A stretch of DNA of 64,000 nucleotides from Bacillota bacterium (GTDB lineage Bacteria; Bacillota; UBA4882; UBA8346), in assembly GCA_023435225.1 (NCBI GenBank), contig JAEYRX010000080.1:51348-115347 (forward strand), written 5' to 3'. A program made the translations under genes and the position numbers. This document shows, piece by piece, positions 59,644 through 64,000 of the stretch; the stretch's first letter is position 1, and each line of letters starts with the position of its first letter. Under the pieces are notes generated by a model. It saw nothing but the letters and a program-made list of their open reading frames with translations. It was not told where the DNA came from and did not search any database.

Positions 59644-60531
59644 ATGAATTTAAACCATATGAAGATGCATTTGCTGGAAAGTGGGGATTTAAATTCTCAA
59701 TCGGTACTTTCTAAAATAAAAACCTTCTTATTTTATGGTTTTTTAATAGGATTAGCTGTTGGTCAAATTTTTCCTTTAGTTTGGCTTTTCAATTATTCCT
59801 TGGTGAAAAGCGGTGATCTTTTTGGTACTGATTTTATAAAAATACCTAATCCGCCGCTTTGGCAAAATTATGTGCGCGCTTGGGTTGATGGTCAGATTTT
59901 TCATTATTTCATAAATAGCGTGATTGTAGTTGGTTTTTCGGTAATTTTATCGGTATTAATATCGTTTTTATTGGCCTACGCTTGTACCAGGATGGAATGG
60001 AAGCTTAGTGGTTTGGTATATGGTTTTGTGTTAATGGGGATGATGATTCCGATTCATGCGACTTTATTACCTAACTTTTTACTCTTTAATAAACTTAATC
60101 TACTTGATACCCATCTGGGGTTAATCATTCCATATGTGGCTTTTACCGTGCCTTTCAATACCATTTTGATCTCCGGATTTTTACAATCAATCCACCGGGC
60201 TTTGGAGGAATCGGCTATGATCGATGGTTGTTCGGTTTGGAAAACCGTATTCTTAATTATTGCTCCGATCACCAAACCGGCTTTGATTACTACCGCTATT
60301 ATGACTTTTATTAATAATTGGAATGAGTTTATCATGGCCAATACTTATTTATCAACGGAAGCCGTCCGGACATTACCATTTTCGGTGATAAAATTCGTAG
60401 GTTACTATCGTTCCGATTATGCGATCCAGTTTGCCTGTATGGCCATTGTGGCAATACCGTCGTTAATTATTTACTTTGCTTTGAATAAATATATAACCGA
60501 AGGTGTTACCGCCGGCGCGGTGAAGGGTTGA
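59644..60531 (+). CDS. Sugar ABC permease (MalG/UgpE type)
   Basis: About 295 residues, six membrane helices, with the EAA loop QSIHRALEESAMIDGCSVWKTVFLIIAPI near residue 190 and the MalG-type ending. An aaggagg site overlaps the end of the previous gene. Second half of the sugar permease. Confidence 0.95.
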   Translation: MNLNHMKMHLLESGDLNSQSVLSKIKTFLFYGFLIGLAVGQIFPLVWLFNYSLVKSGDLFGTDFIKIPNPPLWQNYVRAWVDGQIFHYFINSVIVVGFSVILSVLISFLLAYACTRMEWKLSGLVYGFVLMGMMIPIHATLLPNFLLFNKLNLLDTHLGLIIPYVAFTVPFNTILISGFLQSIHRALEESAMIDGCSVWKTVFLIIAPITKPALITTAIMTFINNWNEFIMANTYLSTEAVRTLPFSVIKFVGYYRSDYAIQFACMAIVAIPSLIIYFALNKYITEGVTAGAVKG

Positions 60532-60549
60532 AGAAGAGGAGGAATATCG

Positions 60550-61902
60550 TTGTCAAAGTTGATTTTTCCAAAAGATTTTTTATGGGGAGTAGCTACCGCT
60601 TCGTATCAGATAGAAGGCGGAATCAAAGAAAACGGGCGAGGCGAGTCGATCTGGGACCGGTTCAGCCATATACCGGGTAAAATCATCGATGGCGCCAATG
60701 GGGATATAGCTTGCGATCATTATCATTTATATCCCCGGGATATTCAATTGATGAAGGATTTGGGGGTTAAAACATACCGGTTATCTATCTCCTGGCCACG
60801 AATCTTCCCGGAGGGCAAAGGCCAACCCAATAGCAAAGAGATGGACTATTATAAAAAGTTGCTTAGTCTCCTGGTCCAGCATGATATTAAACCTGCAGTG
60901 ACCTTGTTTCACTGGGATCTGCCCCAAAAACTCCAGGATAAAGGCGGATGGGCCAACCGGGAGATGGTCGGTTATTTTGAAGAGTATGCCAGGTACGTCT
61001 TTCAGGAACTAGGCGCACTAGTACCAATTTGGATAACCCTTAACGAACCTTCCGTGTATACTTTTGTAGGCCATAACGAAGGGCGTCACGCACCGGGTAT
61101 CACCGACTTTTCAACCGCGTTACAAGTGGCCCATAACCTCTTGCTGGGGCACGGCAGAGCTGTTAGGGCATACCGGGAGATGGGATTAAAAGGGGAGATC
61201 GGCTTATCCCAAAATATGACTCCGATGTATCCGCTGTCGGAAAAGGAATCCGATGTAGCGGCTGCCCGGCGTTGCGACGGTTATTGGAACCGCTGGTTTA
61301 ATGATCCGGTTTTAAAAGGGGAATACCCCGGGGATATGCTGGAATGGTATTCCGGCAGGGTTGTGCTGCCGGAGATAACCAAGGCGGACCTGGATATTAT
61401 CAAAACACCTATCGATTTTTTAGGTGTAAACAACTATTTCGGCTCGAAAGTCCGGCAGGATGATAGCAAGTGGCCGTTAAGTTTGAGTGAGAGTTTTATC
61501 GGGGAATACCGGACCGAAATGGGTTGGGGGATAAACCCGGAGTGTTTTTATGATTTATTAAAGAGGCTGGGCCGGGACTATCCGGGAGTAAAAATCTATA
61601 TCACCGAAAACGGTTGCGCCTTTAAAGATCAAATCAACCGGGACGGAGAAGTGTTGGATGACAACCGGGTAGACTATTTGTTTAATCATTTCCGCTCCGC
61701 TCACCGGGCGATCCGGGAAGGCGTGAATATTGCCGGTTATTATATCTGGTCGCTAATGGACAACTTTGAGTGGGCGGAAGGGTATACCAAGCGGTTCGGG
61801 ATTGTTTACGTGGATTATCCGACGCAGCGTAGGATTATTAAGAAGAGTGGTTATTGGTATAGGGATGTTATTATGAATAATGGTTTTGAGGTTGATTTAT
61901 AA
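60550..61902 (+). CDS. bglA: GH1 beta-glucosidase
   Basis: 450 residues, normal length. Acid/base glutamate in WITLNEPSVYTFVGH near residue 165, nucleophile in IYITENGCAF near 355, substrate-binding FLWGVATASYQIEGG at the N-terminus and the C-terminal ESLMDNFEWAEGYTKRFGI-type WSLMDNFEW. No signal peptide, so it acts in the cytoplasm on imported cellobiose-like sugars; a phosphate-binding motif of 6-phospho enzymes is not evident. TTG start with gaggagg. Last gene of the transporter operon. Confidence 0.96.
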   Translation: MSKLIFPKDFLWGVATASYQIEGGIKENGRGESIWDRFSHIPGKIIDGANGDIACDHYHLYPRDIQLMKDLGVKTYRLSISWPRIFPEGKGQPNSKEMDYYKKLLSLLVQHDIKPAVTLFHWDLPQKLQDKGGWANREMVGYFEEYARYVFQELGALVPIWITLNEPSVYTFVGHNEGRHAPGITDFSTALQVAHNLLLGHGRAVRAYREMGLKGEIGLSQNMTPMYPLSEKESDVAAARRCDGYWNRWFNDPVLKGEYPGDMLEWYSGRVVLPEITKADLDIIKTPIDFLGVNNYFGSKVRQDDSKWPLSLSESFIGEYRTEMGWGINPECFYDLLKRLGRDYPGVKIYITENGCAFKDQINRDGEVLDDNRVDYLFNHFRSAHRAIREGVNIAGYYIWSLMDNFEWAEGYTKRFGIVYVDYPTQRRIIKKSGYWYRDVIMNNGFEVDL

Positions 61903-61920
61903 ATTGACTCCTCCCTAATT

Positions 61921-61952
61921 TCCCCGTACTTTATAAGTGCGGGGGATTTTTT
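61921..61952 (+). terminator. Terminator of the transporter/bglA operon
   Basis: CCCCGTACTT / AAGTGCGGGG stem (one G-T pair) with a four-base loop, followed by GATTTTTTTTG. Confidence 0.85.
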
Positions 61953-62149
61953 TTGTGGGGAGATATTTTGATTGGTATTAATATAAAATCATTGCTATAA
62001 ACTGTGATATTGAAATTTTTAGCCGGATTATAATGAATTTGGAAGGAGAAGGCGTAAGAAAATGGAATTAGAATGAAAGATTCATTTTTGAGTCCGGATT
62101 TTTTTTGAAAAAACAAATATTCCGGATTAAAAAAGCGCATTTCGGACCG

Positions 62150-62246
62150 GTTTTTAGATTACCTATAAGGAATTGAAATTGATATTCATCATATGTATGA
62201 AATTCAAAATCAAAATGTTTTTAGACTACCTATGAAGAATTGTTTT
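62150..62246 (+). CRISPR. Two-repeat CRISPR relic
   Basis: Two 30-base repeats at 62150-62179 (GTTTTTAGATTACCTATAAG then GAATTGAAAT) and 62217-62246 (GTTTTTAGACTACCTATGAA then GAATTGTTTT) separated by a 37-base spacer. The repeat type is that of clostridial type I-B/III arrays. The second copy has three changed bases near its end, as in a terminal, decaying repeat. No cas gene is in the window. Confidence 0.8.
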
Positions 62247-62335
62247 TCGGAAAATATTCCGATAATATTCTTGTTATATTCCGAATGATTGCATACAATA
62301 TTATTAACAACAAAATTATAAAGAAGGCGAAATGT

Positions 62336-62647
62336 ATGTTAAAAACAGTTATTCGGCCGGTCAGCGACTTATCGAAAAAAATAGCGGATATCGAAGCTTT
62401 TGTGATTGAGCAAGATACGCCGGTTCATCTCACTAAAAACGGCGCCAATCATATGGTGCTAATGAGCAGCAATCATTATGAGAAAATGCTGGCTAAACTC
62501 AACATGTATGAGAACTTGCTCCGTTCCGAAGCGGAGATCCGGCAAGGCAAATCCGTCCCCTTGGAGACGGCTATGGGTGAAATCGACCAACACCTTAAGG
62601 AGCGGTTAAATGAGCAATCCGGACGGCAAATACCAGGTTGGGCATGA
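62336..62647 (+). CDS. Phd/YefM-type antitoxin
   Basis: About 103 residues. The N-terminal fold is that of Phd/YefM antitoxins (LKTVIRPVSDLSKKIADIEAFVIEQDTPVHLTKNGANHMVLMSSNHYEKM), which bind DNA and neutralise a toxin. The C-terminal 50 residues are helical. No RelE/Doc-type toxin gene follows; the next gene is a RAYT transposase. An orphan antitoxin or a regulator. ATG 62336 with a gaagg site. Confidence 0.85.
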   Translation: MLKTVIRPVSDLSKKIADIEAFVIEQDTPVHLTKNGANHMVLMSSNHYEKMLAKLNMYENLLRSEAEIRQGKSVPLETAMGEIDQHLKERLNEQSGRQIPGWA

Positions 62648-62664
62648 TCCGGAAAGGAAAGTAA

Positions 62665-63405
62665 ATGACCTATAACCCATATATCCACCATCGCCGTTCA
62701 ATCCGGTTAAAAGGTTACGATTACGCCCGGCCTGGGGCCTATTACATAACTATCTGCACCTGGGACCGGAAATGTTTATTCGGAGAAATCGCAAACGGGA
62801 AAATGATTTTGAATGAATTAGGACGGATCATTTATGAGGAATGGCAAAATACTCCTAAGATACGTTCTAATATCAAATTGGGCGCATTTGTCGTGATGCC
62901 CAATCATATGCACATTATATTTATGATTATCGAAAACCGTGGCCGATTGGTGAATGGCGGCGTGACAAATATATCAAAAAACATGGGTGTATCGCAGGGT
63001 ATGGATGTGTTATGCGGTATGGGTAAATCACGATGTAAGGGCGTATTGCAATACGCCCCTACACCCCACAATCCATCGTCCCAAAATACCCCACCCCATA
63101 ATTCTATCGATCAATCCCTGATAATAACCGTTGAACCATTACGTTCGCCATCCCAAACCGTCGGCGCGGTCATTCGCGGTTTCAAAGGAGCCGTCACTAA
63201 ACAGATCAATGAATTACGTTGCGCACCCGGTTCACCGGTTTGGCAACGGGGTTATTATGAACACATTATTCGTAATCAAGATGAATTCCACCGGATTCGT
63301 CAGTATATAATTAAAAATCCGGTTAATTGGGCCAAAGATATCGAACATCCCGTCAACCCCGGGGCATCCAAAGAAATTCCGGATGATATTTGGAAGGAGA
63401 TCTAA
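62665..63405 (+). CDS. REP-associated tyrosine transposase (RAYT)
   Basis: 246 residues of the Y1 HuH type: GAYYITICTWDRKCLFGEI near residue 25, the HUH metal motif in MPNHMHIIFMI near 80, and the catalytic tyrosine in RIRQYIIKNPVNW near 225. Residues about 95-150 form a polar insertion that contains a REP palindrome in the DNA (63034-63063). These enzymes cut single-stranded DNA at REP hairpins and spread them. ATG 62665 with aaaggaaa site. Confidence 0.93.
   Translation: MTYNPYIHHRRSIRLKGYDYARPGAYYITICTWDRKCLFGEIANGKMILNELGRIIYEEWQNTPKIRSNIKLGAFVVMPNHMHIIFMIIENRGRLVNGGVTNISKNMGVSQGMDVLCGMGKSRCKGVLQYAPTPHNPSSQNTPPHNSIDQSLIITVEPLRSPSQTVGAVIRGFKGAVTKQINELRCAPGSPVWQRGYYEHIIRNQDEFHRIRQYIIKNPVNWAKDIEHPVNPGASKEIPDDIWKEI
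63034..63063. repeat. REP-like palindrome inside the RAYT gene
   Basis: TGTAAGGGCGTATTG / CAATACGCCCCTACA, a 15-bp stem with one mismatch and no loop to speak of, translated in frame as KGVLQYAPT. This is the widespread 'GTAGGGGCGTATTGCAATACGCCCC' REP type, here inside its own transposase gene. Confidence 0.85.
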
Positions 63406-63971
63406 ACGAATTAAAAATTAGTTAATTCAACCGTAAAAAACAAATCATCTCATTTATCACACAAATCATCTCATTTATCACACAAACCGCCTCATTTATA
63501 AAACAAACCATCTAATTTATTGCAAGAATAATCTTATTATTGCAAAAATGACCCAATTTATTAAAAGAACAACCTCATTTAAAAGAAAAACCATCTCATT
63601 TATTAAACAAATAACCTCATTGTTGCAAGAATCATCTCATTAACAAAAATAATGAACTATCTAATGAAAATCCCCTTCAAATTAAAGAAGAGAATCATCT
63701 TTTTCCTCTCATCCCCAAACTTCTTTCCCACAGAAATAACTTTCAGGAAATCACCAATACAATCATCCACCAAAACAACCTTTTTATTTCTGTATTTTGC
63801 GACTGTTTTATTAAACATTTCATTTATTGAATTGTCATACTATTTGAAATTTATTGTTGAAATTAGTTTATAGATATGTTATATTACTTCCATTGCTGGA
63901 AATTAATATCATAATGTCTTTCATTTGGAATTATAATCTATCCGGCAAAATAAATCAGGGAGGTTTTTAAA
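63406..63971. other. AT-rich stretch with a tandem array
   Basis: The left part (63440-63642) is a 21-bp tandem repeat; the right part is AT-rich with an open frame of 73 codons (63652-63873) that lacks a ribosome site and family. A ggaggttttt site at the end serves the next gene. Confidence 0.5.
63440..63642 (+). repeat. Degenerate 21-bp tandem repeat, about ten units
   Basis: Units of 20-22 bases with consensus ACAAACCATCTCATTTATTGC; the first two are identical except for the last base and later ones drift (for example CCGCC, CTTATTA). It is not a CRISPR (no spacers). Could be an iteron-like array, a peptide-like decayed repeat or a replication slippage product. Confidence 0.75.
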
Positions 63972-64000
63972 ATGGGGAAAGGACAATCTTATAAGGACTA
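63972..64000 (+). CDS. Start of a gene cut by the window edge
   Basis: A ggagg site eight bases before ATG; nine codons are visible (MGKGQSYKD). No function can be told. Confidence 0.5.

Noticed and set aside
63440..63642. Tandem array as a CRISPR
   Set aside because: Units follow each other directly without spacers and vary in sequence.
63652..63873. 73-codon open frame at the right end
   Set aside because: AT-rich sequence without ribosome site, no family; base use matches the surrounding non-coding DNA.

Overview
The window looks like the chromosome of a moderately AT-rich, anaerobic Bacillota bacterium, probably a diderm lineage such as Hydrogenispora/Limnochordia-like or Halanaerobium-like groups. 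The Firmicutes signature is an OLE RNA with its partner oapA inside an xseA-xseB-prenyl synthase-dxs operon, together with a YesMN two-component system and dapL-type lysine synthesis. The diderm idea is inference: one gene looks like an outer-membrane barrel protein (26264-26890), and the sugar-binding protein has a signal peptide without a lipobox cysteine.

Layout. 1-4.5 kb is a defence-like island: a TOTE-type primase-helicase (cut by the window edge), a C-terminally truncated AbiJ_NTD4 protein and a three-gene unit ending in a HEPN-like protein. 4.5-7.2 kb holds small regulators, a degenerate tRNA and a DUF6809 gene with a broken copy. 7.1-18.1 kb is a patchwork of single genes (EamA exporter behind an attenuator-like leader, DUF817, two methyltransferases, VanZ, DUF2284, LysR, MBL/cupin pair, SDR) separated by dispersed palindromic repeats. 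18.5-25.1 kb is the isoprenoid/OLE operon, followed by a preQ1-I riboswitch and a queuosine-precursor transporter. 27-36 kb is a signalling cluster: ankyrin proteins, an FHA/winged-helix protein, a Ser/Thr kinase with TPRs, small unknown proteins and several remnants.

38.5-45 kb is the most interesting part. It contains yjbQ, two tandem Y-RNA-like genes whose cores are circularly permuted tRNA mimics, a fragment of a Ro60 (Rsr) protein, an unknown protein with a ParB-like motif translationally coupled to a CCA-adding enzyme, a RlaP-type nucleotidyltransferase, and RtcB RNA ligase. Together they form an RNA-repair/RNA-quality-control locus in which the Ro60 protein itself appears to have been lost while its RNAs remain.

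45-64 kb: a TrmB-like regulator with a palindromic operator ahead of lysA and dapL; an amidohydrolase; a B12-binding radical SAM protein with a small membrane protein; slipin; a collapsed FAH-family gene; then divergent yesNM and a sugar ABC transporter with a GH1 beta-glucosidase. The right end has a two-repeat CRISPR relic, a Phd-type antitoxin, a RAYT transposase carrying a REP hairpin inside its own gene, and a 21-bp tandem array.

The genome is rich in small non-coding repeats. A 100-bp MITE-like element occurs three times, at least two larger palindrome families occur two or three times each, and families built on 'cacggatt' and 'cacagag' words are scattered between genes. Several gene ends or gene breaks coincide with them.
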